From contig JAHQIW010000700.1 in assembly GCA_019055375.1 (NCBI GenBank), positions 18,262 to 82,261 on the forward strand: a DNA stretch of 64,000 nt, in the 5' to 3' direction. This document shows, piece after piece, positions 53,076-64,000 of this stretch. Positions within the stretch are counted from its first letter, which is position 1; the number at the start of each line of letters is the position of its first letter. The notes under the pieces were generated by a model. That model was given only the letters and a program-made list of their open reading frames with translations, made no database searches and was not told the origin of the DNA. The DNA comes from Parelaphostrongylus tenuis (Eukaryota; Nematoda; Chromadorea; Rhabditida; Metastrongylidae). The position numbers were made by a program, and so were the translations under genes.

Positions 53076-55920
53076 GTGGAGACGAATTGATAAAGTGCCA
53101 AAGTTATACATGGCGCGGAACACTTTCTGATTCATTGTGGATACCTCAAGAAAACAAATGGTCAGAGAACGATGAACATTAATTCGATATGTCGCTTTGT
53201 TCAAATTCAATTTTACCTATCAGTAAATCGTTTCAAATTTTTCTGGAGATTAATCTGATAAACAACTAAATTGGTTGCTGAAAGTGTTTGGAGTCGACAA
53301 TGAAGCAACGTGACTTAATGGTGGTTAGTGGGCTACAGCTGACACTTTGGTCGACAAAGTACAACATTGTGTAAGGAAAGAGTAGAAAACAATTGGTCCA
53401 AAGTATGTGCCTTCTGTAGAGATTTGCTGAGTACAGCTCATACCATGAATGCTACCCGTCTAGCTGTAATACCACTGGACAAGGTCCTGAGACAAGAAAG
53501 CATAGAAGTACCAGATGTCGTTCGCACCCTAGCATCTCTTCCATTCACAAAGCTGTCTTGCAGCTGTCCACTTTTGAAAGTGTTTCAGGCTCGGGTAAAA
53601 TTGCAATTGTGAATTTGTAAGCTTCCTCTTTGCTGATGAATTGGATGCAATCCTAACTGTGAGCAAAATATGGTGAATTTTCTTGGAAGCGCGACTTAGC
53701 CGCAATAAGCAGCCCTCTACCATACACACTAGTCAGGTGGGAAGTTTGGTAGTTCGGAGGAATCTTTATTGAATTGCACAATGACGACACCAATTTTTTG
53801 TGGCCGTGTAGCGAATGGTAGTGTCAGTTAGCTCGACAATAGTGTAAGGAGCCCAACCTAAGTTACTGGGGAAACGAAAGTACCACGAAAAGAAATAAGA
53901 AGTTCTGAAGTTTTTTTGTGACACATATAAAACGGTCTTGAATATGTTATCAACCCACTGGGTATATGATTTGATCAGTAGATCTCCAGGCAATTATGAC
54001 CCTAAATTATAAGTTTTCAAACCATATAGCCTTCCGTGTTTGTCTTATGGTCAAAAGCTTGGTACGAGCGGCATGACATGGGTACTGAATGCAAAATTTC
54101 CTAATATATATAGCTTTTTCTTTCCGCAGAGTCATTCTAGATACAAAGAATAGATGTCTTAAATGTCAAAATTCTATAAAACATTGTCGAATTTGCGTTT
54201 TTGTATCATAGCTGAGAGAGAGACTTCAAGTATAAAAAATGCGATGCGAAACGGTATTCAATCCATAACAATGTAATCTAATTATAGAACTCTGTCAATT
54301 CAATTAGAGAAAGCGTAGACCACTGGAAAACAGCCTTCGTTGTAGTCAAACAAGGTAATCTAATTAAAGAAATGTAACGTTCATTTTCAGGTGACTGTTC
54401 AAACGATTATGAACACTGATGTAAAGGCATATTGTAGGACGTATGTAGTAGATTTCGTCTGTGTTTTCAACAATAACACAAAAGTAAATTTTACGAACTA
54501 TTTGCCAGTCCAATGAGGTGTCGCGCTTTGCTCATATATCAGCATTCTTGTGTTTGTGAAAAAATTAGTATTTTCTTATTAGAAAATTTTTATTGATACC
54601 GAAGTTGAGCAAAATTCGATTCTCGGATCCTATATTGATCTTTCAATGTATTTGTCCTATGGTCAGGTTAAGTTTTCCCGTCTACATCGGAATTGATTAT
54701 CTCGGTCTCTTGAGTGCGGCTTCCTCATTTTATCTGAGCATGTCGGCGCAGCACGCATTTCGATTTTGCCGATTTTTCTCTAGAGCACAGCGAACCTCGA
54801 AGAGGAATACGTAGGCGCTCCAAAACTCTCAGCTTCCAAGTCGCAGGTAATGTCAATGCATCAGAAAATGGCACAAATTTTCCACTTGTCAAAATTCCCC
54901 CCCAAAAAATTCACTTTTTCACACGGACGCAATGCCATGTCCCTATCGGAATACTCAGCACATAACCGTTAACTAAGTCAAACGTTTTTGAACGATTAAG
55001 CATCGTTACGGTAACGAAATATCCTACTTCATTGTCTGGTTCGTCACTCTGAATCACAATCGGCAAATTTCACCATAAAAGTCTTGATCAGTGCTAGACA
55101 AACCAAATGAAGCTAAACGACTTCAGAAAGACAAAAAACTTGCCTAATTAGCCACCATACCGGTTTTCTTATGCTGTTCATGACATTTATGAAGACGATT
55201 TTATTCCAATACCAAAGCACAATTCAATGCTTTGGATTAGGTCCTTAGTACTACAGGAATGCTTTAAAACTTCATTTTCTTTATTTAGAAATATGTTCAC
55301 CGATTCATGGCGGTATCAATCATTTTCCCGGCTCTTGTCTGCAAGTCTGTATTTGCTCGCTTGACCATGAATGACTCACAAATTCTTACAACGCTGCTGA
55401 GAAAACGTTACAGGCCACCTACTTTTGTACACATCATGGTCTCGTCTGTCTCTCGCTGAACAACTGTTTTCACGTAGGCCGCTGTATATAAACAGCAAAA
55501 AGGCATTCTCTACTTCAGAGTCGTTCCAGAGCTTTCCAGCCACAGCTGGTGTACCTTATAGCCTATCTATCAATTCTTACGAACTGTGCTCTCTCCGAAA
55601 ACTGCCCAGTGATCAACTTGGTTGTCCTCATAGCGCTAGTAGAAATTAAGAATAGGTGACGTTGAGCACACTGACTATTCGTTCACGTTAATGGTCCTTT
55701 CACATGTTCCACAGAAATCGGCGCACTTGCGTCCACTAACCTTGCTCTCGAACTCTATTTCTAGCATATTCCACATGATTATGCTAGCTTTTTGGGGTCT
55801 ATTTAGTCTTATTTACTGGTTCATCTGTATAACAAAATGCGTTAAAAATTTCACCATGAGAAATCTCAAGTATCGAAACACACGTCTGGTTGTTATGTTC
55901 CAAGGGGTACGACCATATCA
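53076..55920. other. no gene recognised
   Basis: Nearly 3 kb with short open frames. The plus frame 53367-53612 and minus frame 53766-53993 (LGWAPYTIVELTDTTIRY) are the most protein-like but have no clear family or splice partners. Confidence 0.3.
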
Positions 55921-55924
55921 CTCG

Positions 55925-55980
55925 TTTCATATACATAATATATATGCATGTATATGTGTGTGTATATATGTATGTTTAAA
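55925..55980. repeat. short TATATG/CATA microsatellite
   Basis: ATACATAATATATATGCATG and TGTGTGTATATATGTATG, the same type as in the hsp-110 and rpn-3 introns. Confidence 0.75.
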
Positions 55981-56828
55981 CTATATCTTAAACATTTTCT
56001 CCGTCAGTCTTTTCCACTTGCTGATCGCCACCTTTTAGTTGTGTTACCGACAAGCAGTAGGTACGGTACGTGGTGGTTGGTTCGCTCATTCAATATGCCG
56101 TCTTTTATCCCAACGTGTCATCATTATGGCATTTCTTGTACAGTTTCTTAAGTCTGGAAGAAGAACGGATAAATGGGTATCTCATTTGTGGCTGCACAGT
56201 GTAGAAAAACTGACATGTTCCATGGCTTTGCAGAAAGATGACGGCATGATGGCTGATCCCCCTTGTTACCAGCCCAACGATGGTCATATCAGTCTGATTG
56301 ATGACTCTAACGTTCGCATTGACCAAGCAACTGAACTGTAAAACTTTTGCTATCTCTTGCTATTTTGTCAAAATCATAACACTTCTACTCAGCAAGATGC
56401 GACGCACTGTAAACACTGGCATTTCTTTCTTATTTGGTCTTTCTTGTTCATTCTAATCTCTCATCTATATTGTTCACTTCCATGGCCAGGGCATCAAAAT
56501 CACGTGTCAGTTGAACAGCATCCCGAAATACCGAGTTTTTTGAACTGTTTTCGGCTTATCTAATTTCATGACTAATTGCTATGCAGTGACGTTTCCAGCA
56601 TCCACCTTGTGAAGGGATCACCCATAACATATCAATACTAGTCCAATTGGTTTTTTTCAAGATGCAAACACTTTTGATACCACTCGTACTCGAACTGTCT
56701 CTAAACGATGCATCGTTGCACAGTCAACGTTGTACTAAACAATCAAGTTGCAGTTGCTTTCAAGATATGCTTCATAATTATTTAGAGCTATGCATGCGGT
56801 TTGTTATCGGCATTAATACAGTGCCATG
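55981..56828. other. no gene recognised
   Basis: The open frame at 56039-56341 (100 aa) has no domain signature or good splice context. Confidence 0.3.
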
Positions 56829-57290
56829 AGCGTGTTTCGGCTTTGCAAACTCGTCAGTTGCACAGTGTCCTTCCTCTGAGCCAAACCTTTATGGAGGAAA
56901 ACTCTCTAGAGGAATCGTCGAGGAAGGTTTTACACGAGCCATCTAAAATCACCAAACGGCAGTGTTGTGCACTCGATTGCTCTTGAATGGCAATCGTGGA
57001 ATATATTTTTCGTTTCGAGTGAGAAGAAACGAACTCTCAGGCTTATTGAAATTTGAGAATAGTCTCAAGAACTCTTGAAACGAAATGTAACATATTTCAC
57101 GACTACCAGCCAAAAGCAATTGAGTGTACAACCCTGCCCGCTCGATGATTTCACTACTTACTGGTGCGTGTATTACGTTCTTCGACGATTCCTCTATGTA
57201 AGCGGGTTCTCTCCCGAAATGGATCCACTCAGGGCAAAAGGCCACCGTGCAACTGACGGAGCCTGTAAGGGCGAAACACGTGCACTGCAG
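56829..57290. mobile_element. fold-back element, about 460 bp, with diverged arms
   Basis: The left arm and the inverse of the right arm align throughout: CGTGTTTCGGC with CGTGTTTCGCC, CGTCAGTTGCAC in both, TAGAGGAATCGTCGA in both, TTGTGCACTCGATTGCT with TTGTACACTCAATTGCT. The 126-residue minus frame at 56949-57329 lies in the right arm, so it is probably not a host gene. Confidence 0.7.
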
Positions 57291-57774
57291 TGTGTAAGTG
57301 CTCATAACAGACCACATGCAATGGCCCAAAATAGCTCTCAGTATAATATGAATCGATGGAGCACAGACGTAATGACCGAATCCTTCTAAATTCTAATAAT
57401 ATTGACGTTTTGTTGGCACGTAGAGGTACTTACCCAGAGTTTTCTATGCGAAAACTAGGAAACGTGGCTTTAATAGCTTCCTCACAAAGCAGGATCTCTA
57501 AGCTTTTTTATTGAAAAAAGGCGAAAAATCAGCATGTCAGGAAGCACTGGTGGTATTCAAATAGCTCAGCTTCTAAAGAAGGCATATGTAGATCTCTTAT
57601 CTAAAATTGCAACAGTCATACGAGGAATTTACCTAACTTATGGATGTAAACGCATAAAATGACAACAATAAACTCATGAGATAGCTAATGCAATAGTTTT
57701 AGTATTGATAGTCAAAATAAAACAAGACAGACGCGGAATCTTTTGTTTCTCACAACACGGACAAGATCATTAGT

Positions 57775-57855
57775 TTGTTTCAACACTGTGAGCGATCTAG
57801 AAAGTGGTACCAAACTGACTGGGAGGATAATACACTTAATGGATACGTTGCTCGC
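57775..57855 (+). repeat. SINE family B fragment
   Basis: AAAGTGGTACCAAACTGACT and GGGAGGATAATACACTTAAT correspond to the central part of family B. Confidence 0.45.
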
Positions 57856-58590
57856 TTATCGTTGATCTTATTATGAACCAAATTGAAATCACTTCGTGAC
57901 AAATCTTTAGACTATCTTTTACCTTAATAAACTTTAATAACAAACTCAATAACTTAATAAACTAATTTAATAACTCAATAAAGTTAATAACCTTAACTAC
58001 TTAATAACTCACAATAATAAACTTTTAATATGTATAGATTCCAGTGTTGAATGATCGCGGCTTCACTCGCATCGCTGAAATCTGGAGAGATGCCTCATCG
58101 TATGAAATCTGGACAGATGCCTCATTGTATTACAAGATTTCTCACTCCATTCTTGTTACCGGCCGATAATATCACTGTGCTTCCTTGTCAATAACTGATC
58201 AATATCTGGCTCAGTGTTTAAATTACGACGTGTCAAGAGACAGCCAAAACAGAGTAGAACAGTGAACTGTGAACGTTCCCTTCTTCTATGGCGACTGTTT
58301 TGCGCAGCAGGCTAACCGACGGCGACCGTATTTAGGACGTCGCTTGATGACGACTGCACCACTCTCTCATTAGCACTTCACAAGTGATATCATGCATTTT
58401 TTATCCATCTATCATTATGTGCACACATTATCTTGGTCTATCACTCTGACTCTTAAGCGTTTCATTCTATTCCTTTCTGTCTTGATTGAGAGCAAACAGA
58501 TTTGAGGCACGCGATCACTTCGTGCTATCGTGTTAGCGCAAGTATAGAAATAGAATTGGATAATTCGCATAATTAGACAATATTTTAGAA
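57856..58590. other. no gene recognised; AATAA-rich tract
   Basis: 57920-58030 is a tract of repeated TTAATAAC and AACTTAATAA words. The rest is unassigned upstream flank of the cysteine-rich gene. Confidence 0.45.
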
Positions 58591-58591
58591 A

Positions 58592-61389
58592 ATGATGAAG
58601 CTTGTCTTCCCTAATCGCCATAATTACTCTGAGCGGTAAGTTTTCCGGCAGTGAGTTATGGATATTTGATCTTGTGTCTCTAACTCTACAACCAAGGTTT
58701 ACTAGTTTTAATTCGATCTCGTAGCGTTTTCCTCAAATAGTGATATATTCAATTTTAGTGTTTGCTGTGGATCCTAACGATCCGTTCAAATGTGACGCAA
58801 ATGGCAAGTGCCCTCCAGGAAGTAGATGTGAGGACGGACTTGCTATGGTAGGTTTATGATAGATTTTCTAAGATAGGATTTGTGCAAAAAAAAGCCGGAT
58901 TACTCACCATCTCAACTTCCTTTACGATCATAATCATGTGATGTTGATACGATACCTGTATTTTATCGACTCACTGGAAAACTGGGGACAAAGCCGTTAC
59001 GGTAAACAGTTCGCGGTTTCAAATCTTGAAATAATAATTATTTTTCTATCTAGTCATCATTTGAGTAACTTTTCTGAAACTATCTCCATCGGCTATAACA
59101 GAGTCAAGACGACGAATGGTCACTGAGGTACCGGAGCATTAATTGCTTTTCCCTATCATTTAGTAAGAAAGAGGAGAATAAAAATTGTAGTCAGTCTTCT
59201 CTTAATGTTGATTACCACCTAAAATGAAGCACAGCTTGATTTTCAGTCATGGTAATATTTTTGGTGCCTCAAACTCAGTAACAACTTAGTTTTCCGATCG
59301 TCTTATTTCCACGCAGAGATTTTTTCCTGTTTTTTTCTGCCATTTATTATTTTCACACGGGCTAATCACAGCATGACTGCTCCTCCAAATTAGCGTGGTT
59401 CCAGTAAGGGAGGTTTTTATGTTCCCCAAACTCAGTGTACATTTAGCGAGCAGTAAAGTGTTAAATTAAGGTGAACTGGTTTTCTGAGACTACCATTCCA
59501 TTTCGAGAACCAACAGCGCATGCTTCGAAATTTGTGCACACGGAACCGAGACGTTCAAAGATACGCATGTACGAATTCAGTACCTACAGTTAGAAAGAAG
59601 TTGACGATAGCTTATTGAGCTCAGTTAATCTAGCCGCTTGGCCGTCATGTCTCGAAGAAGCTATCTCCTACATTTTGTGATTCACGATGAGAAAATTTCT
59701 TCTTCAAAAACCTTTATTGGACAAACTACAGGGATCTGATCTTGAAAAGAGAAGAAGGCAGAGGACATCAAGGATGAAGAAGGTGCTAGAGGGTGCTCTA
59801 ATACTCCGCATTTCGTAACCGATAAAATCACTGGTGCAGACAGAGTAAGCAAAAATTGCCGCTAATGAGGAGATTATGTGTAACTCGAGAAGGAAATTGG
59901 TCGGTAATGAATCGTTTCCATTTTATGATGTGGTAAGGCAGAAAATAGGCGTTAGGTTGTGAGGTGTCAGAAGTAGATTACATTCTATGGGAAAGATGAT
60001 GCTGATTGATGAGATCAATTTATAATTCTCCAACGCTTGAGCTTATTTTCTAGCGCCTAATTAACTACTAATTATCAAAGACCACCTTACCAATAGTTCT
60101 ATGGAGTAACTGCGGAAAGTTCTCAATAAACTACGTTATCTGTTTTGTCATAAAACAGAAATTTAACACACTTGGTCCTTATATCGGAAGTAAAACTAAA
60201 GAATTTTTTTTGAACGAGGATCAATGGAGAATCTCGAGCGATCGTATTTTTCTTTTCTGGCTATTTTGAATGTTTCACAGAGTTCGGTAAGAAATGAGGA
60301 ACTGTACCATAAGCTATCTACAGTCATTTGCAATGGGAACACTTTCAACTACTTCAGCGAGACACTTTCACCATGTCATAGTACATCTTATTTTGATTAT
60401 TCTAAAATTTAAATTAGTTAAGGATCTGAATTATTTTTTAGGACGCCCTGACTGTCCTCAAGTGATGATGCGAGGATGAAACCTGGTTGCGAAATGACTC
60501 TTGTGCCGGATGAAAGAGACTGCCCAATGCCGAAAATCACCGCAGCAAGGAGAATCTCAGTTAATTCGCTTCCTCTCGGTCATCAATCATTTGTACCAAA
60601 AATCAGGCTAAATTGTGTACCTTAACTTTCTGCTTTTCATCTATCTCCAAAATCCTTGCATTAGCCTTAGTGTACTTCAGCTTTCGGTTTTCATCTACCT
60701 GCGAAATCGGTGCCATTCTCTAAATCCTTTTCTTTCTCATTTACCACCAAACTCTTTTCATTTCTCGACCACCTTACAATCTGTTTGCGACAGTACTAAT
60801 CCGAACTTCTGTACAGATTTTGGAACCATCTTTCTTTTTGCATACAAGCTTATAAGTCATTTTTGCACAATTCTTCTCAAAAATCGCCGATTTTATGCGA
60901 ATCAAACGCCGTTCATGCACCGAAGGACACTAGTAGTGAACAATTGTTTGTTGAATTAGCGCAAGAGAGATTAGAAACAAATTTTTACAGTGGTTCTTGA
61001 AAAATCTTATCCTCCAACAGCACGATAACATTATGAATAGACAATTATGTAGCAGTGAATTTATTTCGACGCTGGTAACAAACCAAAGCTAGCAAAACTT
61101 ATTCATTCGCGTGTTCTTGTGTAATGCTGTTGACAATAGCTTCATGTTGTACGAGCCAATCGTACTAAAATTTAGAGCAGTCATATTCACAACTACCACT
61201 AGTTACTATCATTTCTACTTGATGGATATCAAACGGTATTGGTAAATGTTAAACTGAAAATGGTCAGAATGTGAGACACTTACTGCGAGCGTGGATACGT
61301 TTGCAATAAGAGCACACAGAAATGCGTCGAGAGATGGGATTGCCCCACCAGTGCTAAAACCGCCGAAAGGAGACAAATGCTATGAAATG
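58592..61389 (+). pseudogene. cysteine-rich secreted protein gene, frame-broken (pseudogene or sequence errors)
   Basis: Four exon candidates with good splice sites. 58592-58635 starts MMKLVF; dropping one C at 58609-58611 turns the rest into a hydrophobic signal peptide that joins in phase to the next exon. 58759-58847 reads FAVDPNDPFKCDANGKC, then PPGSRCEDGLAM, before GTAGGT. 60442 to about 60564 has RPDCPQVM, then in another frame MKPGCEMTLVPDERDCPMPK. 61268-61389 has CERGYVCNKSTQKCVERWDC, then (one C fewer) PPVLKPPKGDKCYEM before GTAAAA. Regular Cys spacing suggests a small extracellular repeat protein. The family is not identified, though antistasin-like spacing is conceivable. Three of four exons need a one-base correction, so it is either decayed or badly sequenced. 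The 3' end was not found. Confidence 0.4.
60570..61260. other. no gene recognised
   Basis: Probably intronic sequence of the cysteine-rich gene. The open frame 60615-60959 is rich in Leu/Phe/Ser and resembles pyrimidine-rich DNA rather than a protein. Confidence 0.35.
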
Positions 61390-62275
61390 GTAAAAATTAG
61401 AATCTCCGATCAAGTCATCATTCTCAATTCAACCAGTTCTTGAGCAGTACGTAATCTCCATAGTCAACTGATCTCGAGTTCGAAAAGAATGAAGAAAATG
61501 AATGCAGCTCATTCCCTTCTATTAGACTCTCTAGGAAACGGAATCTCGTGATCATGTCTATTGGAGACAATTTTCTGATGGCTCAAAATATGTAGTTGCT
61601 GAATGGTGTAAGGCTAACCGAAAAAGAATGTGAGCATCGTTAAGGTCTTGGACGACATTCGACTGCTTTTGTGCCCGTCAACATCTGCGAAAAAGGAAAC
61701 CGAAGTTCGATTGTAGACCAAGGAGATCCGCCACCGAGAATAGCAGTAGAACAATTGAGTGGTTCTTTGCGAAAGACGAAATGGCGAATATACTTCGCAA
61801 ATTCAATGAAAATCTCATATGTACAGTCGTATTTGCTCTAGAATAGTATACACCCGATGGTGAATAAAGCGATCTGTTTTACGTCAACCAGTCTTTCTAA
61901 CAATAACGTTGTATGATCACATTGAACACCTCTGAAAAATGCAGACTTACTTCTCCTGTTGTAGTATGAGGCGACGATTCCCAGTAAAAGCAGAACTGGC
62001 ATCGGTACTGCTCATTTGTATCAGGCATAGTGGAGGAAAAGTTGAAATTTTCATTGCCCATCATCCGAGCCCACCAAGTTGCGATGTTCAGTCAACAGCC
62101 AGGCCTTGGCCCGATATTGTGGCTCTTCCCGCTGCTCCTGCTGTGACATCATGCAACGAGCAGTTATGCAAAAAACTTGTTTTGGTGCCAATGATAGCGA
62201 CGTTTGTTTGAATACTATCGATAGACCGACAATTCTCTTCGTCCACGACGCGTACTGAGAAATTCACTGAGAAGA
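61390..62275. other. no gene recognised
   Basis: May contain further exons of the cysteine-rich gene, but none could be supported. The plus frame 61939-62211 has no family signature. Confidence 0.3.
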
Positions 62276-62414
62276 CTGGTACTTTTATCATAACCAAACC
62301 TTATTTCGAGTGCTTTGTTTAGACCATGTTCAAATTTCAATAGATCTAGTGAAAGTGAGCATGGTCTAAAACAAAGCACTCGAATAAAGGTATAATTATT
62401 GATAAAAGTACCAG
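62276..62414. repeat. hairpin (fold-back) repeat, arms about 54 bp
   Basis: CTGGTACTTTTATCATAACC, then CGAGTGCTTTGTTTAGACCATG is mirrored by CATGGTCTAAAACAAAGCACTCG, then TTGATAAAAGTACCAG around a spacer of about 30 nt. The next bases (AGAGCAATCGAGTGCGCAAC) repeat a segment of the 56.8 kb fold-back in inverse. Confidence 0.85.
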
Positions 62415-63479
62415 CCAAAGAGCAATCGAGTGCGCAACACTATGTGTTAGGTGTGACAAATTTCACTCAACATAGAGTGTAAAACGTTTGTCTTATGATG
62501 ACTCTATATAAGGAGTGTAAGGCTACCCGAGAGAACTGACTATAAAAAGATTGAAAGACGAACGGTTCTGCCCGCATGACAAGTTGGCTCAAATAATATG
62601 AAAGAATCACTGAAAAGGTTCTGAAATTTTCCGGGTGTAAAAAAGAGCTTTACACGAGACCATATCAGCAAAATATTGTTGGCTGAATCAGCAATTGAAT
62701 AAAAAAATGTACAATAAAGAAGCATCTTCAGAGTAAAAGAAGGCGAAAATGGTATGACTATCGTAGAGGCCTTGTAGGCCACAATATCCCTGCTGCATCA
62801 AGTTCGACTCCTATAGTGGTCGTCGCCCGTATATCAAAACATTATACCGTTTGTTCGAATGTTTTCTCAAGACCACGCTCAAATTTCAATATATTTTATT
62901 ATTATTATTCGAGCCAACATGCCATGTGGTCTGATAGTGGGCCTTGTACAGCGCGATACACGTGTTTCGACCTTGAGCATCCTCGTGTCAGTATCACGTA
63001 CGCCCTTACTTTTTTGCCAATCTTCTCGGGCTGCTCCATCCCCCACAAAGAGTAGGCGACGACCAACGATGCACACATTTGCGTCAAGTGAAAAATCATT
63101 AGCTCAATAGTGTTTACACTCAATTGTTCATGAAATAAAATTTTTCTTTGGAACATTACGCCGCTGTTGTTTCGACTGTATAATCATGTGTATCGTTCGT
63201 CGTCGCTGTTACTTTAAATAGGGGACTAGAGCATCCGACGAGAGTGATCAGCTGAAGACGAAAGGTCTGCCCGAATGACAAGTCTGCTGGACTAAGTCCG
63301 CTCTAACCGTTCAGAACAGCCGCGTTAAGGAGGCTCTTTAAGTTCTAGTGAAATAACGCGTTGTTTCGGCAAAAAAAAGTACGCGTAGTTAACTATTTTT
63401 ACTAATCAGAGACTTATAGAACTAAGACGTTTACCCTGAATTTGTTTGGTAGAATATGAGATGTAAATATATGCATAGA
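62415..63479. other. no gene recognised
   Basis: GACGAACGGTTCTGCCCGCA at 62558 and GACGAAAGGTCTGCCCGAAT at 63256 are related, each followed by TGACAAGT, suggesting a further dispersed repeat. No gene is supported. Confidence 0.35.
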
Positions 63480-63840
63480 AAGGTTTATTTCGGTATCACG
63501 GCAGAAATGAATTCAATCTCAATCGCTGGAGAATTTTCTCAGCAGTGCTAGTAATCATTCGAGAGCTTGAATCTCTGTCTACAGTCGTGGCCTTTTTCGA
63601 AAGGTCCTTTTACAACACTGTACTGCAGAAATAGAATTATGTTTCACACCTGCGGCGCGCTCCCATTTTATCACGTCTTTGATGAGATGGAAGCACAACA
63701 AGCATATAAAAGTGTAGAGGAAATACTCGCAATAGCTCGGTCAATCGTTTATCTGGAGCTTTTTCCAAGCGGAGAAAAAATTTGCAGTTCAATAACAAGC
63801 TGCACCTCGCATGTCTAACGCACTTAGAGCATCAATCGAT
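63480..63840 (+). repeat. single arm of the 47.7 kb fold-back family
   Basis: AGTGCTAGTAATCATTCGAG, CTTGAATCTCTGTCTACAG, CCTTTTTCGAAAGGTCC and TTTACAACACTGTA follow the order seen in the left arms at 30.4 and 47.8 kb. No opposing arm lies inside the window. Confidence 0.6.
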
Positions 63841-64000
63841 CTCCCGCCCCAACTCGAGGGGTTAACCGTGTGAACAAATCCGTCGAATATTCGAAAAACT
63901 GCCAGTGAAATGATCTTTCCAAAAAAAAACAGCGTTGCAAACCTTAAAACATATGCTATCGATTGATTACACTAATATAAAGAAAGAGCTCATATCCTGC

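Noticed and set aside
56949..57329. 126-aa minus-strand open frame
   Set aside because: It lies in one arm of a fold-back element, and the mirrored arm has the same sequence with stops.

Overview
The window is nuclear DNA from a nematode, most likely a strongylid (hookworm-type, clade V) species. Three neighbouring conserved genes support this: hsp-110 (minus strand, 12.2-21.8 kb), rpn-3 (plus, 32.1-43.3 kb) and mrpl-32 (plus, 43.5-45.3 kb). From memory their C. elegans counterparts are C30C11.4, C30C11.2 and C30C11.1, so the trio looks like conserved microsynteny. Long repeat-filled introns, AG acceptors just upstream of start codons that suit spliced-leader trans-splicing, and 221 bp between rpn-3 and mrpl-32 also fit a nematode. 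I rebuilt the genes exon by exon from homology, splice signals and reading phase. rpn-3 (507 aa) and mrpl-32 (169 aa) are intact. hsp-110 (about 802 aa) keeps 20 exons in phase but carries two one-base deletions.

Layout: 0-4.1 kb holds the 3' end of an RTE-type LINE running into an AT microsatellite, and an older broken RTE copy. 4.1-12.2 kb is gene-poor, with SINE copies and a 0.4 kb ATTATC-type microsatellite. 12.2-21.8 kb is hsp-110. 21.9-32 kb is repeats: a tRNA-derived SINE cluster, two short RTE insertions with target-site duplications, a deleted mariner/Tc1-like element, and paired inverted arms ending about 65 bp before the rpn-3 start. 32.1-45.3 kb is the probable rpn-3/mrpl-32 operon; its introns hold a mariner relic, SINEs, a 1.7 kb RTE insertion and a microsatellite. 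45.4-64 kb is mostly non-coding, with large fold-back elements and a decayed or badly sequenced cysteine-rich secreted-protein gene at 58.6-61.4 kb.

The most unusual object is at 46762-47410 on the minus strand. A 285-bp unit is repeated in tandem, each repeat junction carries a hammerhead ribozyme motif (three in all), and the array is bracketed by a perfect 10-bp direct repeat. This is the architecture expected of a retrozyme, a non-autonomous element copied through self-cleaving circular RNA. A fourth, diverged hammerhead from the same family lies on the plus strand at 52369-52415.

Coordinates of repeats and non-coding blocks are approximate. Exon coordinates were read base by base.
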